The notes under the pieces: model-generated | Databases searched by the model: none | Told to the model about the DNA's origin: nothing | What the model saw: the letters and a program-made list of their open reading frames with translations, nothing else | Part shown: piece after piece, positions 40,464 to 48,688 of the stretch | Numbering within the stretch: the first letter of the stretch is position 1 | How the letters are laid out: the number at the start of each line of letters is the position of its first letter | Position numbers and translations under genes: made by a program | NCBI RefSeq assembly: GCF_002742625.1 | Contig: NZ_PEBF01000001.1 | Coordinates: 2,232,001-2,296,000, forward strand | From: Caulobacter sp. FWC2 | Lineage (GTDB): Bacteria; Pseudomonadota; Alphaproteobacteria; Caulobacterales; Caulobacteraceae | Direction of reading: 5' to 3' | DNA length: 64,000 nucleotides

Positions 40464-40682
40464 ATGGAGGCCATGGACCCGCGTGATTCCGCCCTGGACC
40501 CCGTCGCCGTCGCCTATGTCCGCGCTCTGCTGCGGCGCAAGAACCGTATCCAGAAGATGGGGCCGGTTCTGGCCGCCGCGGCTTTCGCCGCGATCTGCGC
40601 GCTGGCCTTCGCCACGGTGATGGTGCTGGCGCCGCCGGCGGTCACGCAGCACCTTCCGGACGACCGGCTCGGCGGTCCGTAG
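40464..40682 (+). CDS. Small single-pass membrane protein, unknown function
   Basis: A 72-codon ORF on the plus strand between the minus-strand trpE and trpG genes. It has a charged N-terminal part (DPRDSALDPVAVAYVRALLR, then RKNRIQKM) and one clear membrane helix (about residues 34-58, VLAAAAFAAICALAFATVMV). The ATG at 40464 follows GGAG by 9 bases. No family is recognised. Coding style (GC at third positions) agrees with its neighbours, and it is opposite in direction to the trp genes, so it is probably an independent gene. Confidence 0.6.
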   Translation: MEAMDPRDSALDPVAVAYVRALLRRKNRIQKMGPVLAAAAFAAICALAFATVMVLAPPAVTQHLPDDRLGGP

Positions 40683-40704
40683 GGAAATAAATCAGCCCTA
40701 AGGC

Positions 40705-42240
40705 TCAGCTGAATCGCCAGGCTTCCTCGGCCGCGCGCTTGAGGGCCCGGGACTTGTGCAGGGTCTCGTCGTATTCGGCGTCCGGATCGCTGTCGGCGAC
40801 GATGCCGCCGCCGGCTTGCACGTACATCATGCCGTCCTTGACCAGCGCCGTGCGCAGCACGATGCAGGTGTCGACCGAGCCGTCGGCGCCGAAATAGCCG
40901 ACCGCGCCGGCATAGCCGATGCCGCGCTTTTCGACCTCGAGCTCGTCGATGATCTCCATGGCCCGCACCTTGGGCGCGCCCGACAGCGTGCCGGCGGGCA
41001 GGGCGGCCATCAGAACGTCGACCGGATCGACGCCGTCCGGCGCGGTGCCCTCGACGTTCGAGACAATGTGCATGACGTGGCTGTAGCGCTCGATCTTGAA
41101 GCTCTCGGTCACGCGGACGTTCGGGCCCTTGGGACGCTCAGCGGGCGCATTTCGGCCCTGGTGGTTCAGCATGGCCACGCGACCCACGTCGTTGCGGCCC
41201 AGGTCCAGCAGCATCAGGTGCTCGGCGCGCTCCTTGGGATCGGCCAGCAGTTCGGCTTCCAGCGCCGCGTCTTCCTCGGGCGTGGCGCCGCGCGGACGGG
41301 TGCCAGCGATCGGCCGGATGGTGATCTTGTTGTCGCGCAGGCGGACCAGGATCTCGGGGCTGGAGCCGACCAGATTGAAGCCGTCCAGGTTCAGGAAGAA
41401 TAGGAACGGCGACGGGTTGGTCCGGCGCAGCGAGCGGTACAGCGCGAACGGCGGCAGGTCGAAAGGCGCGCGGAAGCGGTGGCTGGCCACGACCTGGAAG
41501 ATGTCGCCGGCGGCGATGTAGTCCTTGGCCTTGGCGACCACGTCGGCGTAGTCGGCGCGGCTGACCGGGGTCGTGAAGTCCATCGGACCGCGCGGCGCGC
41601 GCGGGGCGTCGTGGGCCAGCGGACGGTGCAGGTCAGCCATGACCGTCTCGATCCGCGAACGGGCGGCCGCGTAGGCGTCGTGGGCTGATACACCTGCCTG
41701 CGGGCGCACGGCCGTGGTCAGGATAATCTCCTGGGCGATGGCGTCGAAAATCGCGACGATCTGCGGGCGGGTCATGATCCCGTCCGGCAGGCCCAGCGTG
41801 TCCGCATTGATGTCGGGCAGGCGCTCGACCAAGCGCACCAGATCGTAGCCCAGGGCCCCGAACACGCCGGCGGCCATGGGCGGCAGGCCCTTGGGCAGCT
41901 CCATCCGCGCCTGGGCCACCAGGTCGCGCAGGCTGTCCAGGGCGCCGCCCGGCTGGGGCGTGTAGCGGCCGGCGGCGATGTCGTCGCCCTCGGCGATCTC
42001 GGCCTGGTCGCCACGACAGCGCCAGACCAGGTCCGGGTTCATGGTCACGATCGAGTAGCGACCGCGCCAGGCCCCGCCTTCGACGCTCTCGAACAGGAAG
42101 CTGTAGGGACGCGCCTGGGCGATCTTCAGATAGGCCGAGACCGGGGTCTCGAGATCGTCGATCAGGCGGGTCCAGACGACCTGCTGCCGTCCGGAATCAT
42201 AGATTTCCGAAAAGGCGTCGAACGCGGGCTCCAGACTCAT
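40705..42240 (-). CDS. trpE: Anthranilate synthase component I
   Basis: Makes anthranilate from chorismate with ammonia from TrpG. The 511 aa include the N-terminal allosteric domain with a PYSFLFESVEGG segment for tryptophan feedback, and the chorismate-binding core: DIFQVVASHRF, NPSPFLFFL, LVGSSPEILVRL, PIAGTRPRGATPEED, LLDLGRNDVGRV, PAGTLSGAPKVRAMEII, GYFGADGSVDTCI and VQAGGGIVADSDP. The ATG overlaps the ppiD stop by one base, so trpE is co-transcribed with ppiD and no leader-peptide attenuator is present directly upstream. Confidence 0.97.
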   Translation of the reverse strand: MSLEPAFDAFSEIYDSGRQQVVWTRLIDDLETPVSAYLKIAQARPYSFLFESVEGGAWRGRYSIVTMNPDLVWRCRGDQAEIAEGDDIAAGRYTPQPGGALDSLRDLVAQARMELPKGLPPMAAGVFGALGYDLVRLVERLPDINADTLGLPDGIMTRPQIVAIFDAIAQEIILTTAVRPQAGVSAHDAYAAARSRIETVMADLHRPLAHDAPRAPRGPMDFTTPVSRADYADVVAKAKDYIAAGDIFQVVASHRFRAPFDLPPFALYRSLRRTNPSPFLFFLNLDGFNLVGSSPEILVRLRDNKITIRPIAGTRPRGATPEEDAALEAELLADPKERAEHLMLLDLGRNDVGRVAMLNHQGRNAPAERPKGPNVRVTESFKIERYSHVMHIVSNVEGTAPDGVDPVDVLMAALPAGTLSGAPKVRAMEIIDELEVEKRGIGYAGAVGYFGADGSVDTCIVLRTALVKDGMMYVQAGGGIVADSDPDAEYDETLHKSRALKRAAEEAWRFS

Positions 42241-44201
42241 TACTCGGCTTTCTTTCCGCCCTTGGCGGCTTCCGCCTTGGCCAGGGCGTCGGTGTCGACG
42301 CCGATGGCCTGGCGCGCCAGGGTCAGGTTGCTCTTGGTCTTCAGCTGGACCTTGGCGGCGTTGCGCGAGGCTTCGCCGAGGTCGCGCATCAGGCCTTCAC
42401 CCGATTGGGCGCCAGCCATGGCGGCGATCTGGGCGATGGCGGCGGTCGGGGCCGAACGGATGGCCTCCAGCTTGGCGACGACATAGGCCTCGCCCTGCGG
42501 ACCCGCGCGGGTAGCGAACGCTTCGTTCTTCTTGGCCTGGAAGGCGGCGCCGAGGAACTCGCGGCCCAGGCCCATGTGTTGCTGGGCGTTCTGGCGCGAC
42601 AGGCCAGGGACCTTCTGGACCTTGGACTGAACCGAGGCGGCGACGGCCTCGATCGACTCGCCCTTCTTGACGCGAGCGGCCAGTTCGTCGGCCTTGGCCT
42701 TCAGGCGTTTGCTCAGTTCCTGGCCCATCCAGACGGCGGTCAGCTGCGGCTTGATCTCGGCCAGGGGCGGCAGGGCTGCGGGGACGACCTTCTCGACCTT
42801 CACGGCGTAGTATTCGCCCTTGCCGGCCTCGATCAGGTCGCTTTCGCCGCCCTGCGACAGGCCGAAGGCGGTCTTGACGATGTCCGGCGTCAGGCCGGCG
42901 ACGGGTTGGCCCGTCTCGTCCGCGCCTTGCGCCGTGATCGGAGCGGTCGTCAGCACCAGGGCGCCGGCCTTGCTGGCCGCGGCGACCAGGTCGGCGCCGG
43001 CGTCATGGGCGTCCTGATAGGTCTGGGTCTGGTCGTAGGCCTTGGTCTGCGAGGCCTGGGTGCGCACCTCGGCCTCGATCTGCGGGCGCACGCTCTCCAG
43101 CGAGGCGGTCGAGCCTGGCGTGACCTTGACGATCTTGATGACCGAGACGCCCAGCTCGCCCGTGATCGGGCCGCTGACCTGACCGGCGGCCAGGCTGAAG
43201 GCGGCGTCGGCGACCTTGCGGTCCGGAACGGCGGTCTTGGGCTTGTCGGTCAAGACGAGCGGCGTCTTGCCGAACGTCTTGGCGACGGCGACCGGATCCT
43301 CGCCCTTGGTCAGGCGCTGCGAAATGGTGGCGGCGGCCTTGGCGTCCGGGGCGACGATCTGGACGATCGTACGCGTCTCGGGCTTGGCCAGGCTGTCCTT
43401 GCGGAAGTCGTAGGCCTTCTGCACGGCGGCCGGATCGATGGCGACGGTCGGCTCCAGCGCCTTGGCGCTGACGCGCATGATCGACAGCACGCGGGTTTCC
43501 GGACGCGTCAGGCGCTCGGCGTTTTCCTTCATGAAGGCGGTCAGCTGGGCGTCGGTCGGCGGGGCGGGGCGTTCCACCGAGGCCGGATTCACGGCGAAGG
43601 CCGCGACGTCGCGGGCTTCCAGCACATAGGCGCCTTGCAGGGCGGCATAGATGCGCGGGGCCTTCAGGCCGCCGGCGACCGCCGAGAAGAAGTGGGCGTT
43701 GGCGATCTCGTCGCGCAGTGAAGCTTCGTAGTTCGCCGGCGTCAGGTTGTTCTGGGCCAGGAGGCCGGCATACATCTGCGGGTCGAACTTGCCGGTGATC
43801 GGGTTGAACGGCCGCTGGTTGGGCGGCAGTTGGCTCATCTGCTGGTGCACGATGTCGCCGACCAGCTTGTCCGACGGCTTCACGCCCATCCCCTGGATGG
43901 CCGCGGCGATCGATTCCTGCAGAGCCAGTTCCTGGACGATCTGGCGGTCGATGCCCTGCTCGACGGCCTGGTCGGGCGTCAGGGCCTGGCCGCTGCGCTG
44001 CTCCATGCCCTTGCGGTAGTTGTCGAAGCGCAGCTTGAAGTCCTGGGCGGACAAGGTGCGCGAGCCGGCGCTGATCACGCCTGAGCCCCTGGGACCCTTG
44101 AAGACGTCGCTGATGCCGAAAATGGCGAAGCTGACGATCAGCAAGCCAAACAGCAGCACCGCGAACGGCGATTTGGCGAAGGAGCGGAAACCGGCGAGCA
44201 T
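42240..44201 (-). CDS. ppiD: Periplasmic peptidyl-prolyl isomerase PpiD (SurA-like)
   Basis: Inner-membrane-anchored folding factor that acts on proteins leaving the Sec translocon. The 653-aa protein has a single N-terminal helix (about 13-35, PFAVLLFGLLIVSFAIFGIS), a SurA_N-like chaperone domain (about 45-200), a parvulin-like region (about 230-380, with FSLAAGQVSGPITGELGVSVIKI), and a long C-terminal domain. The start at 44201 follows GGAAGG. A good promoter lies 60 bases upstream. It overlaps trpE, a link seen in other Caulobacter-like genomes. Confidence 0.9.
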   Translation of the reverse strand: MLAGFRSFAKSPFAVLLFGLLIVSFAIFGISDVFKGPRGSGVISAGSRTLSAQDFKLRFDNYRKGMEQRSGQALTPDQAVEQGIDRQIVQELALQESIAAAIQGMGVKPSDKLVGDIVHQQMSQLPPNQRPFNPITGKFDPQMYAGLLAQNNLTPANYEASLRDEIANAHFFSAVAGGLKAPRIYAALQGAYVLEARDVAAFAVNPASVERPAPPTDAQLTAFMKENAERLTRPETRVLSIMRVSAKALEPTVAIDPAAVQKAYDFRKDSLAKPETRTIVQIVAPDAKAAATISQRLTKGEDPVAVAKTFGKTPLVLTDKPKTAVPDRKVADAAFSLAAGQVSGPITGELGVSVIKIVKVTPGSTASLESVRPQIEAEVRTQASQTKAYDQTQTYQDAHDAGADLVAAASKAGALVLTTAPITAQGADETGQPVAGLTPDIVKTAFGLSQGGESDLIEAGKGEYYAVKVEKVVPAALPPLAEIKPQLTAVWMGQELSKRLKAKADELAARVKKGESIEAVAASVQSKVQKVPGLSRQNAQQHMGLGREFLGAAFQAKKNEAFATRAGPQGEAYVVAKLEAIRSAPTAAIAQIAAMAGAQSGEGLMRDLGEASRNAAKVQLKTKSNLTLARQAIGVDTDALAKAEAAKGGKKAE

Positions 44202-44262
44202 GCGTTCGAAAACCTTCCAGGCGGATCGCCGCGCGAATGAGCACGGCGGTCGAGAGCAGCGG

Positions 44263-44291
44263 GTATAGTAGAGCCGTGTGCGCGTGGGCAA
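44263..44291 (-). promoter_or_regulatory. ppiD-trpE promoter
   Basis: On the minus strand TTGCCC (44291-44286) and CTATAC (44268-44263) have a 17-base spacer. It is the only good match in the ppiD-tpiA divergent gap and gives a leader of about 55 bases to ppiD. Confidence 0.6.
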
Positions 44292-44340
44292 GCGGCGTGG
44301 ACTTGACTTCCCAAGGGACCGTGACCCCAAGAAGGCCTTC

Positions 44341-45102
44341 ATGACCTTATCGAACACGACTCCCCGGCCGCTGATCGCGGGAAATTGGAAGATGAACGGC
44401 CTCTCCGCCGCGCTCGACGAGGCGCGCGCCGTCGCCGCGGGCCTGGAGCGCCAGCCCGCCGGGGCCCGCGTGGCCATCTTCCCGCCCGCCACCCTGCTGC
44501 ACCGCCTCGCCGAGGCCGTCGAGGGGTCTCATCTGCTGACCGGCGGTCAGGACTGCCACGGCAAGGCCAGTGGGGCGCACACCGGCGACATCTCGGCCGA
44601 GATGATCGCCGACGCCGGCGGAACCCTGGTCATCGTCGGCCACTCCGAGCGACGCACCGACCACGGCGAGACCTGCCAGCAGGTCGCCGCCAAGGCCGAA
44701 GCGGCCATCGCGGCGGGCCTGGAGCCCATCGTCTGCGTTGGCGAGAGCCTGGATCAGCGCGAAGCGGGGGAGGCGGTGGCCTTCGTCGTCGGCCAGCTGC
44801 ACAACTCCCTGCCGCCCAGCCTGGCCGGCAAGGCGTTTAACGTGGCCTATGAGCCGCTCTGGGCCATCGGCACGGGCCACGTGGCGTCGGTCGACAATAT
44901 CATCGAGATGCACGCGGCCATCCGCGCCGAACTGATCGCCCTGTTCGGCGAGCAGGGCGCCGCCATCCAGATCCTCTACGGCGGCTCGGTAAAGCCCGAG
45001 AACGCCCGGGAGATCCTGGCCGCGCCGGACGTCGGCGGCGCCCTGGTCGGCGGCGCTTCGCTGAAGGCCAAGGACTTCCTGGCTATCGTCGAGGCCGCCT
45101 GA
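44341..45102 (+). CDS. tpiA: Triose-phosphate isomerase
   Basis: Interconverts glyceraldehyde 3-phosphate and dihydroxyacetone phosphate. The 253-aa barrel has the catalytic lysine region LIAGNWKMNG, catalytic histidine GHSERR, catalytic glutamate AYEPLWAIGTG and the phosphate loops LYGGSVKPENA and LVGGASLKAKDF. An upstream in-frame extension (44278-44340) is not conserved; ATG 44341 is the family start. It diverges from ppiD. Confidence 0.97.
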   Translation: MTLSNTTPRPLIAGNWKMNGLSAALDEARAVAAGLERQPAGARVAIFPPATLLHRLAEAVEGSHLLTGGQDCHGKASGAHTGDISAEMIADAGGTLVIVGHSERRTDHGETCQQVAAKAEAAIAAGLEPIVCVGESLDQREAGEAVAFVVGQLHNSLPPSLAGKAFNVAYEPLWAIGTGHVASVDNIIEMHAAIRAELIALFGEQGAAIQILYGGSVKPENAREILAAPDVGGALVGGASLKAKDFLAIVEAA

Positions 45103-45169
45103 GGCTGAAAAGCTCCCGCGGACGGGCCGTGCAAGCGCGAGACCCGTCCCATTGGCCGTCCCAGAATCC

Positions 45170-45200
45170 TTGACATCCCGGCGCCCACGTGCGCCTTACC
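45170..45200 (+). promoter_or_regulatory. Possible aspS promoter
   Basis: TTGACA (45170-45175) is a perfect -35. A weak -10, GCCTTACC (45193-45200), follows after 17 bases. The site lies 35 bases before the aspS ATG. Confidence 0.45.
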
Positions 45201-45234
45201 GCGCCTTGCAAATCACCGCGTATTCAAGACTTTC

Positions 45235-47073
45235 ATGACCTCCATGCACGCCTATCGCACCCACAACTGCGGCGCCCTGCGCGCCTCCGACACCGGTTCC
45301 TCGGTGCGCCTGTCGGGGTGGATCCACCGCAAGCGCGACCATGGCGGCCTGGTTTTCATCGATCTGCGCGACCACCACGGCCTGACGCAGCTCGTGTTGC
45401 ACCCGGAGACCCCGGGCTTCGCGATCGTCGAGCGCCTGCGCGCCGAGAGCGTGATCAAGATCGACGGCGAGGTCGTCGCCCGCGACGCCAGCGTCGTGAA
45501 CCCGAACCTGCCGACCGGCGAGATCGAGATCCGCGTCTCGGCCGTCGAAGTGTTGTCCGAGGCCGCCGAGCTGCCGCTGCCGGTCTTTGGCGAGCCCGAC
45601 TATCCGGAAGAGATCCGCCTCAAGCACCGCTATCTCGACCTGCGTCGCGAGACCCTGCACAAGAACATCGTCCTGCGCTCGCGCGTGATCCAGTCGATCC
45701 GCAACCGCATGTTCGCGCAAGGCTTCAACGAGTTCCAGACGCCGATCCTGACGGCCAGCTCGCCGGAAGGCGCGCGCGACTTCCTGGTGCCCTCGCGTCT
45801 GCACCCGGAAAAGTTCTACGCCCTGCCGCAGGCGCCGCAGCAGTTCAAGCAACTGCTGATGGTCTCGGGCTTCGACCGCTACTTCCAGATCGCCCCGTGC
45901 TTCCGCGACGAAGATCTGCGCGCCGACCGCAGCCTCGAATTCTACCAGCTCGACGTCGAGATGAGCTTCGTGACGCAGGAAGATGTGTTCGCGGCCATCG
46001 AGCCGGTCATGCACGGCGTGTTCGAGGAGTTCTCGAACGGCAAGCCGGTCTCGCCGATCAGCGGAACCCACACCTTTACCAACGACTTCGGTCAATCGTT
46101 CGAACACAAGGGTTTCGAGCGCCTGACCTACGCCCAGTCGATGGCCTGGTACGGCAGCGACAAGCCGGACCTGCGCAATCCGATCAAGATGCAGAACGTC
46201 TCGGAGCACTTCCGTGACGGCGGCTTTGGCCTGTTCGCCAAGATCCTGGGCGCTGACGCCAAGAACCAGATCTGGGCGATCCCTGCGCCGACCGGCGGCA
46301 GCCGCGCCTTCTGCGATCGCATGAACAGCTGGGCCCAAGGCGAAGGCCAGCCGGGTCTTGGCTACGTCTTCTGGTCGGAAGATCAAGGCGGCTGGGGCGG
46401 CCCGATCGCCAAGAACCTGGGCGAACCGACGCAAGCCCTGATGGAATCGCTGGGCCTCGGCGCCGGCGACGCCGCCTTCTTCGTGGCCGGTGATCCGTCG
46501 GTGTTCACCAAGTTCGCCGGCCTGGCCCGCACGCGGGTCGGCACGGAGCTGAAGCTGGTCGACGAGAACCAGTTCAAGTTCTGCTGGATCGTCGACTTCC
46601 CGATGTTCGAGTGGAACGAGGAAGAGAAGAAGGTCGACTTCTCGCACAACCCGTTCTCGATGCCGCAGGGCGGTCTGGAGGCCCTGGAGACCCAGGATCC
46701 GCTGACCATCCGCGCCTACCAGTACGACATCGTCTGCAACGGTTACGAGCTGTGCTCGGGCGCGATCCGGAACCACAAGCCCGAGATCATGCTGAAGGCC
46801 TTCGCCACCGCCGGCTATGGCCCGGAAGTGGTCGAGGACCAGTTCGGCGGCATGCTGAACGCCTTCCGCTATGGCGCGCCGCCTCACGGTGGCCTGGCCC
46901 CCGGCATCGACCGCATCGTCATGCTGCTGGCCGACCAGGTCGCCATCCGCGAGGTCATCGCCTTCCCGCTGAACCAGCAGGGCCAGGACCTGCTGATGAA
47001 CGCGCCGGCCAACGTGCTCGACAAGCAGCTCAAGGAGCTGCACATCCGCACCGCGCCGCCTATCAAGGTGTAA
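45235..47073 (+). CDS. aspS: Aspartyl-tRNA synthetase
   Basis: Class II synthetase for tRNA-Asp, 612 aa, bacterial type with the inserted GAD domain (about 300-430). It has the OB-fold anticodon domain ([19 protein letters not shown]), motif 1 near [15 protein letters not shown], motif 2 ([15 protein letters not shown]) and motif 3 ([12 protein letters not shown]). H36 sits where non-discriminating AspRS have histidine and E. coli AspRS has leucine, suggesting it also charges tRNA-Asn. ATG 45235 and ATG 45244 are both possible starts. A terminator follows. Confidence 0.96.
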   Translation: MTSMHAYRTHNCGALRASDTGSSVRLSGWIHRKRDHGGLVFIDLRDHHGLTQLVLHPETPGFAIVERLRAESVIKIDGEVVARDASVVNPNLPTGEIEIRVSAVEVLSEAAELPLPVFGEPDYPEEIRLKHRYLDLRRETLHKNIVLRSRVIQSIRNRMFAQGFNEFQTPILTASSPEGARDFLVPSRLHPEKFYALPQAPQQFKQLLMVSGFDRYFQIAPCFRDEDLRADRSLEFYQLDVEMSFVTQEDVFAAIEPVMHGVFEEFSNGKPVSPISGTHTFTNDFGQSFEHKGFERLTYAQSMAWYGSDKPDLRNPIKMQNVSEHFRDGGFGLFAKILGADAKNQIWAIPAPTGGSRAFCDRMNSWAQGEGQPGLGYVFWSEDQGGWGGPIAKNLGEPTQALMESLGLGAGDAAFFVAGDPSVFTKFAGLARTRVGTELKLVDENQFKFCWIVDFPMFEWNEEEKKVDFSHNPFSMPQGGLEALETQDPLTIRAYQYDIVCNGYELCSGAIRNHKPEIMLKAFATAGYGPEVVEDQFGGMLNAFRYGAPPHGGLAPGIDRIVMLLADQVAIREVIAFPLNQQGQDLLMNAPANVLDKQLKELHIRTAPPIKV

Positions 47074-47100
47074 GCGCGGGCGAGAGCCCAGATACAAAGA

Positions 47101-47133
47101 AGCCCTCCGGTCTAGCGATCGGAGGGCTTTTTC
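47101..47133 (+). terminator. aspS terminator
   Basis: AGCCCTCCG (47101-47109) pairs with CGGAGGGCT (47120-47128), followed by TTTTTC. It lies 27 bases past the aspS stop and is a standard Rho-independent terminator. Confidence 0.92.
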
Positions 47134-47158
47134 TTGGTCGGTTGGCCTTAAGCGCCGA

Positions 47159-48031
47159 TCACCACTTCTTGGGCGATGGCGGGGCCGGGGGCGCGGGCGG
47201 GGCCGGCGGGGCCTTGGGCACTTCGCGCAGCAGCATGAAGCGTCCACCCTTGATCCCGTTGCACGGCCGGACGGTCAGGCCCGACGGCAGGCGGGTGGCG
47301 CTGTCGCCGCAGGCCTCGTCCAGTTGATCCTGTTCCAGGCCCCGGGCGTTCGACAGGTCGGCGCCGCCCAGATTGACCATGGAGAGGTCGGCGTTGCGGA
47401 AGTCCGCGCCGTTGAAGAGGGCGCCGCGCAGGTTCGAGCCGGTCATGTCGGCGTTGCGGAACCGGGCGCCGTCGAAGCGCGCGCCCTGGAAATTGGCGTG
47501 GTTGATGTCGGCGTTCGAGAAGTCGGCGTCGCGGGCGTTGGCGCCCGACAGGTTGGCGGCGATCAGCTCGGCATTGGTGAAACGCGCCTTCTGCAGGTTG
47601 GCGCCGTTCAACTGGGCGGCGTGCAGCTCGGCCGATGACAGGTCGACGCGGAGAAGGGTGGCGCCGGTGAAGTTGGCGCCGCTGCTCTCGATGCCGGACA
47701 TGCGGGCGTCGGTGAAATTGGCGCCGGTGAAGTTGGCGCCGCGCATCTCTGCGCCGCGCAGGTCGGCGCGGCTGAGGTCCGAGGATTGGAAATTGCTGCC
47801 GTAGAACATCGCGCCGCGCAGGTCGGCGCCGATCAGGATGGCCTTGGCGAAGTTGGCGCCGGTGAACTTGGCGTTCATCAGCTTGCGACCGGCGAGATCA
47901 CAGTTGGCGCACATCCCGCCGAAGGAGGTCAGCTTGGCGACGTCCTTGTCTTCGATCGAGGCCTGAGCCTGGCCGGACATGGCCAGCAGGCTCAGGGTCA
48001 ACGCGGCGATGGAAGCGCCCAGGCGGGACAT
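47159..48031 (-). CDS. Secreted pentapeptide-repeat protein (long)
   Basis: A 290-aa exported protein. It has a signal peptide (MSRLGASIAALTLSLLAMSG, cleavage near AQAS), a CANCDL segment (CxxC) just before the repeats, then about 35 pentapeptide units of the A(D/N)LxX kind, for example GADLRGAMF, GANFTGANFTDARM, which fold as a right-handed square beta-helix. The C-terminus has the LDEACGDSATRLPSGL motif with more cysteines, then an Ala/Pro tail. GGAGA precedes the ATG at 48031. The shorter paralogue lies directly upstream on the same strand. No ligand is known. Confidence 0.85.
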   Translation of the reverse strand: MSRLGASIAALTLSLLAMSGQAQASIEDKDVAKLTSFGGMCANCDLAGRKLMNAKFTGANFAKAILIGADLRGAMFYGSNFQSSDLSRADLRGAEMRGANFTGANFTDARMSGIESSGANFTGATLLRVDLSSAELHAAQLNGANLQKARFTNAELIAANLSGANARDADFSNADINHANFQGARFDGARFRNADMTGSNLRGALFNGADFRNADLSMVNLGGADLSNARGLEQDQLDEACGDSATRLPSGLTVRPCNGIKGGRFMLLREVPKAPPAPPAPPAPPSPKKW

Positions 48032-48125
48032 CAAGTTCTCCGTTCAGTCCATAAGCGACTGTGTGAGTTACGGTTTGAACCGACGGCCGCCTGGAAGCCA
48101 CTTAAATTGCGGTAATGACGGGGAT

Positions 48126-48617
48126 TTAACGGCAGAGCGGGATGCGCAGCTTGCCCGGAAGATAGGTAGAACCATCCCCGCAGGCCTGGTCCAGCTGGGC
48201 CTGGGTGAGGCCGACCGCGCGGTCCATTTCCGCGCCCGAGAAGTTGGCGCCCGATAGTCTGGCCCCGGAGAAATTCGCGCCCTGCAGATAGGCCCCGACG
48301 AAGCTTGAGTTCGTCAGGTCCGCGCGGGCGAAGCTGGCGCCGGTCATGACAGCGCCATAGGCGTTGACGTCGCGCAGGTCGCCGCCGGTGAAGCGGGTGC
48401 GGTTCATGATCGCCGTCGAGAAGTCGGCCTGACGCAGGCGCGCGCCGGCCAGGTTCTTGTTCTTCAGCTCCAGGTTCGACAGGTCGGCCTGGAACAGGTT
48501 GCAGCGCGGACAGTTGGCGCCGTTGCGGACGGCCGAGATCTGGCCGGCGTTCTGGGCGTTGGCCGAACTGGCTAGAACCAGGACGGCGAGGGCCGAAAGA
48601 AGGGCGATCGGTTTCAT
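48126..48617 (-). CDS. Secreted pentapeptide-repeat protein (short)
   Basis: A 163-aa paralogue of the next gene with the same plan: signal peptide (MKPIALLSALAVLVLASSANA), a CPRCNL (CxxC) segment, about 14 pentapeptide units (DLSNLELKNKNLAGARL and similar), and the C-terminal LDQACGDGSTYLPGKL motif ending in PLC. ATG 48617 was chosen because it opens the signal peptide; the open frame extends to 48653. Both proteins share cysteine positions at both ends of the helix, which suggests disulfide-capped periplasmic rods. It lies between the pentapeptide paralogue and the NrdJ-like gene, all on one strand. Confidence 0.85.
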   Translation of the reverse strand: MKPIALLSALAVLVLASSANAQNAGQISAVRNGANCPRCNLFQADLSNLELKNKNLAGARLRQADFSTAIMNRTRFTGGDLRDVNAYGAVMTGASFARADLTNSSFVGAYLQGANFSGARLSGANFSGAEMDRAVGLTQAQLDQACGDGSTYLPGKLRIPLCR

Positions 48618-48688
48618 TCTGGCGCAGGTCCTACGCGAAAAGGGCGTTCGCACCCTGCCGCAGCAAGCTTAACGCCAACCGAACACGG

